Assembly (NCBI GenBank): GCA_951799425.1
Contig: OX637394.1
Coordinates: forward strand, 30,850,001-30,914,000
DNA: 64,000 nucleotides
From: Ilex aquifolium
Taxonomy: Eukaryota; Streptophyta; Magnoliopsida; Aquifoliales; Aquifoliaceae
Direction of reading: 5' to 3'
Within the stretch, counting starts at the first letter, position 1. Each line of letters starts with the position of its first letter. A program made the position numbers and the translations under genes. The notes under the pieces are model-generated. The model made no database searches, had not been told where the DNA came from, and saw only the letters and a program-made list of their open reading frames with translations. Shown here one piece after another: positions 22,176-31,305 of this stretch.

Positions 22176-24029
22176 TGATGAGCGCATAATATTGCATATT
22201 TGAAGGGCTCATTACATGCATTATAACTCAACTTTTGCATTTAAATACTTAGTGTTAGCCAAAATTGTCTATAATGTTGATATTTTGATGTTGCAACCTT
22301 TTATAGCTTAAATGATTGATTTTAGGACATTGCAACCTTGATGGATGTGTGGTGAAGGCATGGACACAATACATGAAGAATTGGAGGCTTAAAAGTGAAG
22401 AAATCAAGAAGCATTGGTGCTTGGGAACAAGGGCACCAGCTGCAGCAACAATTGGAAGCACTGCCTCAGAATTCTTCCATTTTAACCATGATATACTCAG
22501 AATTTGGAAAAGTTCAAAACATTAAAGTTGTAGATATGGGTGTCTTCTGTTTGGTGTCAAAATTTCAGTCCAATCCAACGGTTGGATCAAGAGTTATGCC
22601 GATTCTACCGAAGGTGGTCCAATGCAAAAAAACAGTACCGGTACCTAGTACCGGTACTCCGGACCTTCTGGTCGCGAAAACAGCCTGTAACTCAACTTTG
22701 AGGCTTGGGGGTCCCACCTACACTTCTCCCACGCCTATCCCAACATTTCCTTACACATTTACAGGCCTCCTACACTCAAGTGAAAGACTTTAAAGGCCAA
22801 TGCATTAAAGGAGGAATGGGGGGAAGTGGGCTGCCCAGGCTATGATCTCCTAGCCTGTCAAGGCCATCCATTCAGCCCTCTCTTGAGGGGAGCTCGTTCA
22901 CACAGCTAGGGGGGGCCTCTTGGACGTTTTGGCATGTCTCTACACTCCATATATTTCAGCATTCACAACACATTGGGGAGTTGGCTACCTAAGCTTAGGA
23001 TTAGTTTTTTGGAGCTCCAAGGAGGAAGATGATGAATAGTGACGTTTTTGCATTTTCTTCTCCATTCAAGTTGTAGAAATCTTTTTTAATCTCTTGTAAT
23101 GATCTTCTAAGTTTAATTTATTGTCTTTAATCCCATTCCTTTCAAGTACATTGCAACTTTAGTTACATGTTCTAGCTTTCACCATTGTTGTATGAGTCTT
23201 TCCACTTCAAGCTTTTCTTAAAATGGGTATTGAATGTTTTTCTTCATAGTTTTAGATTTATTGCTTCAAGTTAAGTTTCATGCTTTAATCTCCATTTCCT
23301 TTATATGTCTATTTACATTATGCTTGTCTTTCATTTATGCATAAGTAGCTAGCTTTTAAGTTGGTTAGTCCAAGGGTGAATTCCATTTGGGGATTCCATT
23401 CCAACTCTCTTTCATTCCTTCTCTCAGTGTATGTTGGCTCGGTTTGATTGGGTTGAGGGTGGATAAATTGGTGAGTCTTTGATATTCCGTAGGCCTAGTC
23501 ACGGTTTATGCTTGGATACTCACCATTTTATCCCTAGCTTCCCATGAATCAATCGTACTTCTAGGCACCATTGGAGGAAGGCTTTGAGTTGGCTTGATAT
23601 TCCCATTGGAATGAACCTCTTGGATTAGCCAACACTTGCTTTCTTGCATTTTCATTTTGAACAAAACTCAACAAAATACAAATACAAGATTTTACACTTT
23701 CTTTTCTCTTTTTGCAAAATCACTTTCACAAAACTCCCTTTCCTTCCCTGAGGAGACGACCTTGGAATACTTTTCCAAGTAAAACACCGACAACAAGAGA
23801 CTCCTTACGATTGGGGAGCACTTTTGTTCACACGCATTCCATTCCACATTTCATTCCATACATTTTGTTCATTCCACATTTCCATTCACATTTGTTGTTG
23901 CTCCTATATCTCTTGCATTATCTGGAGGGAGAGTGACACTCCCCCATCACTATAAGCCACATACACACATTGAGGGTGAGGGTGATGTTTAGAGGTTAGG
24001 ATACAACACAGCGCATTTCCAATCAATCA
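22176..24029 (+). repeat. 5' LTR of the first family D element
   Basis: Starts TGATGAGCGCATAATATTG and ends CCAATCAATCA. It contains the conserved module (22520-22598, reverse orientation), then two GTACCGGTAC palindromes (22634-22656), the conserved CTTGGGGGTCCC block and a ctaagcttagg block near 22990. A TATA-like tccatatatttcag lies near 22950. Confidence 0.9.
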
Positions 24030-24032
24030 TTT

Positions 24033-24050
24033 TGGCGCCGTTGCCGGGGA
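24033..24050 (+). other. Primer binding site, tRNA-Asp type
   Basis: TGGCGCCGTTGCCGGGGA is complementary to the 3' end of plant tRNA-Asp including CCA. It lies three bases after the LTR. Confidence 0.9.
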
Positions 24051-24149
24051 AGGTAAAGCGTCGAGTTCGAGGGTGATTTTGGGACGGTATAAGGTAAGTC
24101 TTGTGATTTTCATCACGGGCCAAGGTATGTCGTCTAACTTGTAAATATT

Positions 24150-24956
24150 TTGTTTTATATAATGTCTTATAATTATTATGAAAATGTATCAAATGCCCCT
24201 TATTATGAAAATGTGTGTGAGATTTGTGATGACCTTGGGCTCATCTCTTGTATGTGCCAAATAAATTATCCGGTTCAAGACTTTGCATGCGAAAACTTTT
24301 ACCGCAACCATTATGATTCACCGAGTTATTCGAGTTATGGTTGGGAGAATGAACCGTATAATTTTTCATCTAATCTCACACCACCAAATGAATTCTCCCA
24401 CTATCCAACATACGGGAACTCAACCGAAGAAGAATTGGAAAATATTTTGTGCGATTTTATGCAATACCAAATGGAATTCAATGCCCAAATAACCCAACAA
24501 CTTGATACATTGACTAATGTTATAATTGCTATGGATGAAGAACAACATGAGGAACATAGTCAATGTATTGAGGATGATCATCCCAATGGAGTACAAATTG
24601 ATGTTGAATCTCCCACCACTCTTGATTGTGAAAAACTTAATGAGGATATCATCTCACATGAGGCTAACGAGCCCAAGGTCATTTTTCCATCTAAGAGTGG
24701 TGTTGAGATTCACATTTTTCAATTTGGGGAGGGCATTGAAATGGAGTTGAGTGGAGAAACTTTTAAAGACAAATTGCATACTCCATTGTTGGTATTGCAT
24801 AAACTTGCCTACAACTTTGTTTGGTTGAGATTTTTGAAGCATTATCCTTTGTATTGTTGGATAGATTGGAGTGAAAGGGCATTTATACAACAAAAAAATT
24901 TTAAAATCAAAAAAATCCATGGGCATAGCGTCATATCCGAATTGAAGCCGGATTGA
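24150..24956 (+). CDS. Single gag-like ORF of family D element 1, 268 codons
   Basis: The only ORF of the element, 100 bp after the PBS, open over its whole length; the second Met (MSYNYYENV, 24162) is shared with the other copy and is the likelier start. It is acidic and rich in Tyr, Asn, Glu and Ser. A Cys cluster (CEICDDLGLISCMC) lies near residues 28-41, a PSYSSYGWENEP motif follows, then a region MQYQMEFNAQITQQLDTLTN reminiscent of the NLENQ coiled segment late in Athila gag, and a C-terminal WLRFLKHYPLYCWIDW. I read it as a remnant of an Athila/Tat-type gag C-terminus, which is an inference. There is no protease or polymerase motif. It could instead be an accessory protein of unknown role. 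Confidence 0.55.
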   Translation: MFYIMSYNYYENVSNAPYYENVCEICDDLGLISCMCQINYPVQDFACENFYRNHYDSPSYSSYGWENEPYNFSSNLTPPNEFSHYPTYGNSTEEELENILCDFMQYQMEFNAQITQQLDTLTNVIIAMDEEQHEEHSQCIEDDHPNGVQIDVESPTTLDCEKLNEDIISHEANEPKVIFPSKSGVEIHIFQFGEGIEMELSGETFKDKLHTPLLVLHKLAYNFVWLRFLKHYPLYCWIDWSERAFIQQKNFKIKKIHGHSVISELKPD

Positions 24957-25120
24957 CATGAGCCCTTGTTGTTTTGTTTCCATGTACATAGTAGTTATAT
25001 CTCTTTTATTGTTATATTTTTATTTTTCATGTCATTGTAGTATAATGGTGAGTATCATTGTAGTTTAGATTTTAACATGAAGCATGTTTCAGCGGGAGTA
25101 GTTTGGCAGACAAAGCAGAA

Positions 25121-25324
25121 CAGTACCGGTACTCGGTACTGGTACCAAATGGTACCGGTACCCAGTACCGGTACTAAAAGTCTACTAGAATCGCAGTACC
25201 GGTACTAAAAGTCTACTGGAATCGCAGTACCGGTACTCGGTACCGGTACTAAAAGTCTACTGGAATCGCAGTACCGGTACTCGGTACCGGTACCAAATGG
25301 TACCGGTACCCAGTACCGGTACTG
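25121..25324. repeat. Array of GTACCGGTAC palindromes inside the element
   Basis: About a dozen perfect or near-perfect copies of (G)GTACCGGTAC(C) in 204 bp. The centre is a roughly 31-bp tandem (palindrome plus TAAAAGTCTACTGGAATCGCA). The two ends of the array are direct copies of a block of about 50 bp that contains GGTACCAAATGGTACC. It lies after the ORF in the internal region. The other full family D element lacks it at the same place (about 49130-49230). Confidence 0.9.
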
Positions 25325-25455
25325 TTTGCCTGACAGACCCAATCTCTGCAATGCTGCTCCACCTGCTTTGAGGGCATCACCAGCATTTCTCCCCCATGTT
25401 CTAGTCTAAGTTGGGGGGTGTAAATGAGCTTTGTGTGTTTCATTTTCTCTTTTAT

Positions 25456-25457
<2 letters not shown>

Positions 25458-25498
<41 letters not shown>
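25458..25498. repeat. (TA)n microsatellite
   Basis: About 20 TA units within the family D interior, followed by an A/G-rich run. Confidence 0.9.
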
Positions 25499-25502
<4 letters not shown>

Positions 25503-25557
25503 GGGGGTATCTCATTTCTCATTTTACCTTCATTGTTTTCATTGCATGATTCCTTGT

Positions 25558-25593
25558 GCATTGAGGACAATGCATAGTTTAAGTTGGGGGGTG
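25558..25593 (+). other. Internal PPT-like tract preceded by a small hairpin
   Basis: GCATTGAGGACAATGC (stem GCATTG/CAATGC) is followed by TTAAGTTGGGGGGTG, the same purine tract that ends the internal region at 27296-27309. Another copy lies at 25407-25420. Equivalent copies occur in the second element at 49229-49242 and 49348-49361. This may be a central polypurine tract or a scar of an older LTR edge. Confidence 0.6.
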
Positions 25594-27127
25594 AGGTGCA
25601 CCATTCAAATGTTCCACCACTTTGTGTATAGAATAAGTTGGAAATGTGAAAATTTTGAAAAATTTTGGACAATTTTTTGTGAAAAATAGTCAATATTGAA
25701 CTATATTCCTCTATCCTAATTGTTATGGGATTTGTGAATTGCTTGATCTTCATTTTGAACTTTGAATACATGAGCACATTATAGAAGTTTATCCTATGCT
25801 TGAGTATCACATATGTGTTTTCTTTCAAACTCAACCATTGTGCACCTTGAATGTGTAATTTGGACAATTTACGGATTGAGTTCACATTTGAGTGCTTGAC
25901 ATGAATAGTGGAGATGAGTAAGTACCCGTGTGAGCTTTAGTGCCAATTCTTGTTGGAAGGAACTTACATTTACTCAAGGAACAATTTTTCAAATTCCAAA
26001 TTTGTTCAATAATCTCATTATGCTTGTTTTGGTTAGGTGTATTTGGGTAGTTGATTGACTTTTTCTTGATTGTACAATGCTCTCCCATGCCTATCTAGAA
26101 ATGATCTTAGGCCATCTTTGATGCTTTGAGCCTTAGCCTTTTTCTTGTGAAATTTTATCCCTAGTGCCATGATTGAGCCTTAATTGAATTCATTTCTATG
26201 CCACACATTGAACCAAGCCAAAGAAAATAAGAAATACCTACCTTACCTTGGTTGTTCCTAAAACAAAAATGAGTGATTGCAAAAGAAGGAAGTATGGTGT
26301 GGAAACTCAAGCAAAAAGGGGTGAATGATGTTGGAACGCATAGAGTTCAATGAAAGAAAAAAAAAATGATAATCCAAGAAAAGGAAGAAAAGGGGTGAGA
26401 AGAAGAAAAGAAAGAGAAAAAGAAAAGGAAAAAATGTAAAGGAAAAGAAAGAAAAGAAACAAAGGATGTGGTGATGGTGTGAAAATCAAAATCCCATAAA
26501 AGGGAAGTGTTTTTCTAAGATTAATGTCTCTCACTCGGAACAACCCTCTTTGTTATCATATATCCTTCGTTTCCCTTACCACAACATCACCCCAAGGCCC
26601 CATTATAACCCATGAAAGTCCTAAAAGATCTAGAGAAGCATGGGGGATGCATACTTTTAAAGAAAAAGAGAAGTTAATTTTACTATCTAATGCCCTAACA
26701 TTCCTTTCATGAGATTATGCCAAGGTTGTTTCATTTGTATACATGTGCTTCATTTTTGGATTATATGTGAGCATTTTGGTTTGTGAATAAGATTCTATCT
26801 CACATATACACATGAAGTGCATGCTAGGATAATCATTGAGTTATTCATTTTTGAGAGAAACCCTTGGTGAGTTTTTGCATCAAAGCTTAATTTGGATAGC
26901 CACGTGAATGTGAATTCCGTTGTGTAAATGCTTAAATTACATGTTCAGTTCACACACACACGAGTTTTGAAAGGAAATGTATAGGTGAATACTCTAGAAT
27001 AGCATTTAAAGCTATAATGTGTTGCATGTGTTTTTAGTTAGGATGTTTTGAACATAGTTTTTTTATTGAAATCCCATCACTAGTTAAGATAGGGGAATAT
27101 ACTTTAAATATTGGATATTAGCAAGAA

Positions 27128-27240
27128 GTTTGTAGGTACCTTCACTGGAAACCTTCACGAGACAAAACTCGTCCACTAGGGATCACCTAGGGGTTTAAAG
27201 GCTTGTTGCATGTGCTAAATGCAATTGCGGAATTAGTATA
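27128..27240 (+). repeat. Block conserved between families D and D2, upstream of the PPT
   Basis: Contains ccttcacgagacaaaactcg and tccactagggatcacctagg, then gtttaaaggcttgttgcatg. Near-identical copies lie at 53591-53705 (plus) and 63135-63239 (minus, family D2), although the D2 LTR is not alignable with the D LTR. It holds inverted pairs such as CGAG/CTCG and CCTAGG. Confidence 0.85.
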
Positions 27241-27309
27241 GGTTTATTTTTGTTTGCTTGCTTTTACATTTTGTTTGCTAGGGACTAGCAAAGCTTAAGT
27301 TGGGGGGTG

Positions 27310-29193
27310 TGATGAGCGCATAATATTGCATATTTGAAGGGCTCATTACATGCATTATAACTCAATTTTTGCATTTAAATACTTAGTGTTAGCCAAAATT
27401 GTCTATAATGTTGATATTTTGATGTTGCAACCTTTTATAGCTTAAATGATTGATTTTAGGACATTGCAACCTTGATGGATGTGTGGTGAAGGCATGGACA
27501 TAATACATGAAGAATTGGAGGCTTAAAAGTGAAGAAATCAAGAAGGCATTGGTGCTTGGGAACAAGGGCACCAGCTGCAGCAACAATTGGAAGCACTGCC
27601 TCGGAATTCATCCATTTTGACCATTATCTACTCAGAATTTGGAAAAGTTCAAAACATTAAAGTTGTAGATATGGGTGTCTTCTGTTTGGTGTCAAAATTT
27701 CAGCCTAATCCAACGGTTGGATCAAGAGTTATGCCGATTCTACCGAAGGTGGTCCAATACAGAAAAACAGTACCGGTACTAGGTACCGGTACCAAATGGT
27801 ACCGGTACCTAGTACCGGTACTCCGGACCTTCTAGTCGCGAAAACAGCCTGTAACTCAACTTTGAGGCTTAGGGGTCCCACCTACACTTCTCCCACGCCT
27901 ATCCCAACATTTCCTTACACATTTACAGGCCTCCTACACTCAAGTGAAAGACTTTAAAGGCCAATGCATTAAAGGAGGAATGGGGGGAAGTGGGCTGCCC
28001 AGGCTATGATCTCCTAGCCTGTCAAGGCCATCCATTCAGCCCTCTCTTGAGGGGAGCTCGTTCACACAGCTAGGGGGAGCCTCTTGGACGTTTTGGCACG
28101 TCTCTACACTCCATATATTTCAGCATTCACAACACATTGGAGAGTTGGCTACCTAAGCTTAGGATTAGTTTTTTGGAGCTCCAAGGAGGAAGATGATGAA
28201 TAGTGACGTTTTTGCATTTTCTTCTCCATTCAAGTTGTAGAAATCTTTTTTAATCTCTTGTAAGGATCTTCTAAGTTTAATTTATTGTCTTTAATCCCAT
28301 TCCTTTCAAGTACATTGCAACTTTAGTTACATGTTCTAGCTTTCACCATTGTTGTATGAGTCTTTCCACTTCAAGCTTTTCTTAAAATGGGTATTGAATG
28401 TTTTTCTTCATAGTTTTAGATTTATTGCTTCAAGTTAAGTTTCATGCTTTAATCTCCATTTCCTTTATATGTCTATTTACATTATGCTTGTCTTTCATTT
28501 ATGCATAAGTAGCTAGCTTTTAAGTTGGTTAGTCCAAGGGTGAATTCCATTTGGGTATTCCATTCCAACTCTCTTTCATTCCTTCTCTCAGTGTATGTTG
28601 GCTCGGTTTGATTGGGTTGAGGGTGGATAAATTGGTGAGTCTTTGATATTCCGTAGGCCTAGTCACGGTTTATGCTTGGATACTCACCATTTTATCCCTA
28701 GCTTCCCATGAATCAATCGTACTTCTAGGCACCATTGGAGGAAGGCTTTGAGTTGGCTTGATATTCCCATTGGAATGAACCTCTTGGATTAGCCAACACT
28801 TGCTTTCTTGCATTTTCATTTTGAACAAAACTCAACAAAACACAAATACAAGATTTTACACTTTCTTTTCTCTTTTTGCAAAATCACTTTCACAAAACTC
28901 CCTTTCCTTCCCTGAGGAGACGACCTTGGAATACTTTTCCAAGTAAAACACCGACAACAAGAGACTCCTTACGATTGGGGAGCACTTTTGTTCACACGCA
29001 TTCCATTCCACATTTCATTCCATACATTTTGTTCATTCCACATTTCCATTCACATTTGTTGTTGCTCCTATATCTCTTGCATTATCCGGAGGGAGAGTGA
29101 CACTCCCCCATCACTATAAGCCACATACACACATTGAGGGTGAGGGTGATGTTTAGAGGTTAGGATACAACACAGCGCATTTCCAATCAATTA
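27310..29193 (+). repeat. 3' LTR of the first family D element
   Basis: Begins TGATGAGCGCATAATATTG straight after the PPT TAAGTTGGGGGGTG (27296-27309) and ends CCAATCAATTA next to the TSD GGGAC. It is 30 bp longer than the 5' LTR because its palindrome array (27770-27821) has additional GGTACC/GTACCGGTAC units. Confidence 0.9.
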
Positions 29194-29249
29194 GGGACCC
29201 CCAAGCAAGTGGAGCAAGAAAGAAGTCGTTCTGGGCACTTATAGACGAC

Positions 29250-29350
29250 CTACCGGTAGTGACTACCGGTAGTTATTGGCTACTGGAGTGATAACTACCG
29301 GTAGTCATTTGCTACTGGAGTGCTAACTACCGGTAGGTCTTTCCGGTAGT
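29250..29350. repeat. CTACCGGTAG palindrome array in the solo LTR
   Basis: At least four copies of CTACCGGTAG or close variants, alternating with GGCTACTGGAGTG spacers. It lies between the conserved GGGACCCCCAAGCAAGTGGAG side and the GGACCAG/ATTGGCATAAC side, the same address as GTACCGGTAC arrays in sister LTRs. Confidence 0.9.
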
Positions 29351-29810
29351 TGTCTGCTCTGGACCAGTTGTCGTAGAATTGGCATAACTTTTGATCCAAC
29401 CATCCGATTGAGCTGAAATTTGGACACAATATAGAAGACATCCAGATCTACAACTTTATGTTTTGAACTTTTCCTGATTCTGAGTAGATCATGGCCAAAA
29501 TGGAGGAAAACCAAGGCAGTGCTTACAAATGATGTGGCTGCTGATGCCCTTGTTCCCAAGCACCAATGCCTTATTGATTTCTTCACTTTTAAGCCTTCAA
29601 TTCTTCATGTATTGTGTCTATGCCTTCACCACACATCCATCATAGTTGCAAGGTTATAAAATACATGATTTAAGGTATAAAAACATGCAACATCAAAATA
29701 TCAACATTATTGACAATTTTGGCTAACACTAAGTATTTAAATGCAAAAGTTGAGTTATAATGCATGTAATGAGCTCTTCAAATATGCAATATTATGTGCT
29801 CATCAACGAC

Positions 29811-30680
29811 AAGTAAGCCTCCCTGCACTTGGGGGGCAACTTTTGCATCAACATAATTTGAGGGTACACCACTTTTGGCACTCACATACATTCCAAAATA
29901 CCCATCAAACAACATGCACCATTGAGGTAGGAAAGTTAGATGTAAGAGAAAAAAGACAAGCAGGGAGTATTTTAAAAAGAAACATGATGCCCTTAAACCC
30001 TATTTTGATTATTAAATTTTTTGATTGCTGGGGTATTGGTTTTATGGGACCAGTCCCTCTCTCCGGATATCTTTACATTTTGGTTGTTTTTAATTATATT
30101 TCCAAATGGGTTGAGGCAATTCTGTGTCAAAATAATGATCACCGCACTGAGGTCAAATTTTTAAAAGAAGGCATTTTGTCCCAATTTGGAATTTCTCGAG
30201 CTATTATAAGTGATGGGGGTGTACATTTTTGTAACAAATCTTTTGAAATCTAATGAAAAAATATTTAATTTCACATAAAGTATCTGCCCCTTATCATTCT
30301 CAGACAAGTGGACAAGTTGAATTAGCCAATGGGAAGATAAAACATATTTTGAAAAAAATGGTGAATCCAGACCGCAAAGATTGGTTCTTGAAGTTGACTG
30401 ATGCGCTTTGGGCATATCGCACTACTTACAAAACAATGCTGGGAATGTCTCATTATCGGCTGGTTTATGGCAAACCATATCACTTACCTGTGAAATTGGA
30501 ACATCGAGCATATTGGACAATCAAAATGATAAACTTTGAAATAGACAAAGCAAGTGTATCTCGAAAGCTTCATATTAGTAAATTGGAAGAGTTGAGAAAT
30601 GAGGCATATGAAAATGTCAACATTCCAAATGCCAGAATGAAAATTTTTCATGATAAAAATATTTTGCGAAAGTCTTTTGT
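29811..30680 (+). pseudogene. Athila integrase segment (fossil)
   Basis: The Athila integrase is clear: FDCWGIGFMGPVP, YISKWVEAI, FGISRAIISDGGVHFCNKSF, YHSQTSGQVELANGKIKHIL, DALWAYRTTYKTMLGMS, LVYGKPYHLPVKLEHRAYW and MKIFHDKNILRKSF. The D-D-35-E core is recognisable. It is interrupted at its C-terminal end by the solo LTR at 30681. Broken. Confidence 0.9.
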
Positions 30681-31034
30681 TGTAACACCCCGAATTTTCT
30701 TTTATATATTCATAGAGATATATATATAGTAAATAATATTTGTAAAGATGTAGATATATGTAGTGACATAAGAATAAACCGTAGGAATAAATGCTATGGA
30801 GACAATTTGATTGGGAAGTTACGTGTCGAAGATGTTTAAACTTGGAAAGGGTGATTAGACAAGTTTCTAAAAGTTTGTAGGTCAAAATAATGATTCCATT
30901 GAATCCGGAAGGTCGAAAAACATTGGGAGTGGTAATATGGATGTATTGGAAGTTAGGAAGTGTCTCGGAGTTAAAATACACTTTAGCGAGAATTTGGGTA
31001 AAAATGGGTATTGAACACTACTTAGGGTTTTGGC

Positions 31035-31112
31035 CATAACTTTTTATCCTTAAGTCCAATTGATCTGAAATTTTTACAGTAGATAGTAGACATCTAGGGC
31101 TACAAAAGTATG
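31035..31112 (+). repeat. Conserved 78-bp LTR module (TGTAACACC-family orientation)
   Basis: Runs from CATAACTTTTTATCC through GATCTGAAATTTTTACAG and AGACATCTAGGGCTAC to AAAAGTATG. Reverse-orientation homologues occur in family D LTRs (for example CATAACTTTTGATCC..GAGCTGAAATTTTGACAC..AGACATCCAGATCTAC..). Other copies: 22520-22598, 27655-27733, 29383-29460, 44631-44709, 46581-46659, about 52627-52704, 54121-54198, 58068-58145, 61731-61808 and 63895-63979. Confidence 0.85.
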
Positions 31113-31193
31113 TATCATGAAAATTTTCCAATTCGACCTCTAAATGGGTCAAAACTGCATTGGAAGTTGAAACAAAAATCTGGCAGTCAAACT

Positions 31194-31305
31194 GTACCGG
31201 TACGCGTACCGGTACGCTGAACTCCAGAAGCTAAACCGTACCGGTACGCGTACTGGTACGCTGAACTCCAGAAGCTACACCGTACCGGTACGCGTACCGG
31301 TACGC
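31194..31305. repeat. 44-bp tandem of paired GTACCGGTAC palindromes
   Basis: Two and a half units of GTACCGGTACGCGTACCGGTACGC plus TGAACTCCAGAAGCTAAACC. It lies about 50-160 bp upstream of the TATA box. The spacer word GAACTCCAGAAG also occurs between palindromes in family D LTRs (46750 and 54279 areas). Confidence 0.92.

Larger units (their letters stand above)
22176..29193 (+). mobile_element. Family D non-autonomous LTR retrotransposon, structurally complete
   Basis: 5' LTR 22176-24029, tRNA-Asp PBS 24033-24050, one ORF 24150-24956, a long non-coding interior with three PPT-like tracts, PPT 27296-27309, 3' LTR 27310-29193 and a perfect TSD GGGAC (22171-22175, 29194-29198). No protease, RT or integrase is visible, so mobility must have come from another element. 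The same PBS type is used by Athila elements, which makes an Athila-type partner plausible. By eye the LTRs differ at roughly 1 percent of positions plus one 30-bp length change, suggesting a young insertion (well under a million years at 1.3e-8 per site per year). Confidence 0.88.
20875..29805 (-). mobile_element. Family D solo LTR, minus orientation, split by a younger family D element
   Basis: The LTR halves are 20875-22175 and 29199-29805, about 1.9 kb together. On the plus strand it begins TGATTGGTTGG and ends GTGCTCATCA, the mirror of the family D LTR (TGATGAGC...CAATCA). Flanks ATGAC and ACGAC suggest a 5-bp target duplication with one change. The interruption is the complete element at 22176-29193, which sits within the conserved GTGGGACCCCCAAGC block. 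No internal region adjoins, hence a solo LTR. Its palindrome array is of the CTACCGGTAG type (29250-29350), unlike the guest element's GTACCGGTAC. Confidence 0.8.

Noticed and set aside
23712-23936. ORF beginning MQNHFHKTPFPSLRRRPWNT, repeated at 28876-29100 and in relatives (reverse copy 20940-21179)
   Set aside because: It is part of the family D LTR and recurs only because the LTR recurs; no start context or domain.
24031-24055. tRNA-like sequence GGCGCCGTTGCCGGGG
   Set aside because: It is only the complement of a tRNA-Asp 3' end, that is, a PBS; no cloverleaf surrounds it.
25121-25324. Palindrome array considered as a CRISPR array or a plant satellite
   Set aside because: Spacers are repeated, not unique, the genome is eukaryotic, and the array is confined to one retroelement interior rather than extending as a satellite.
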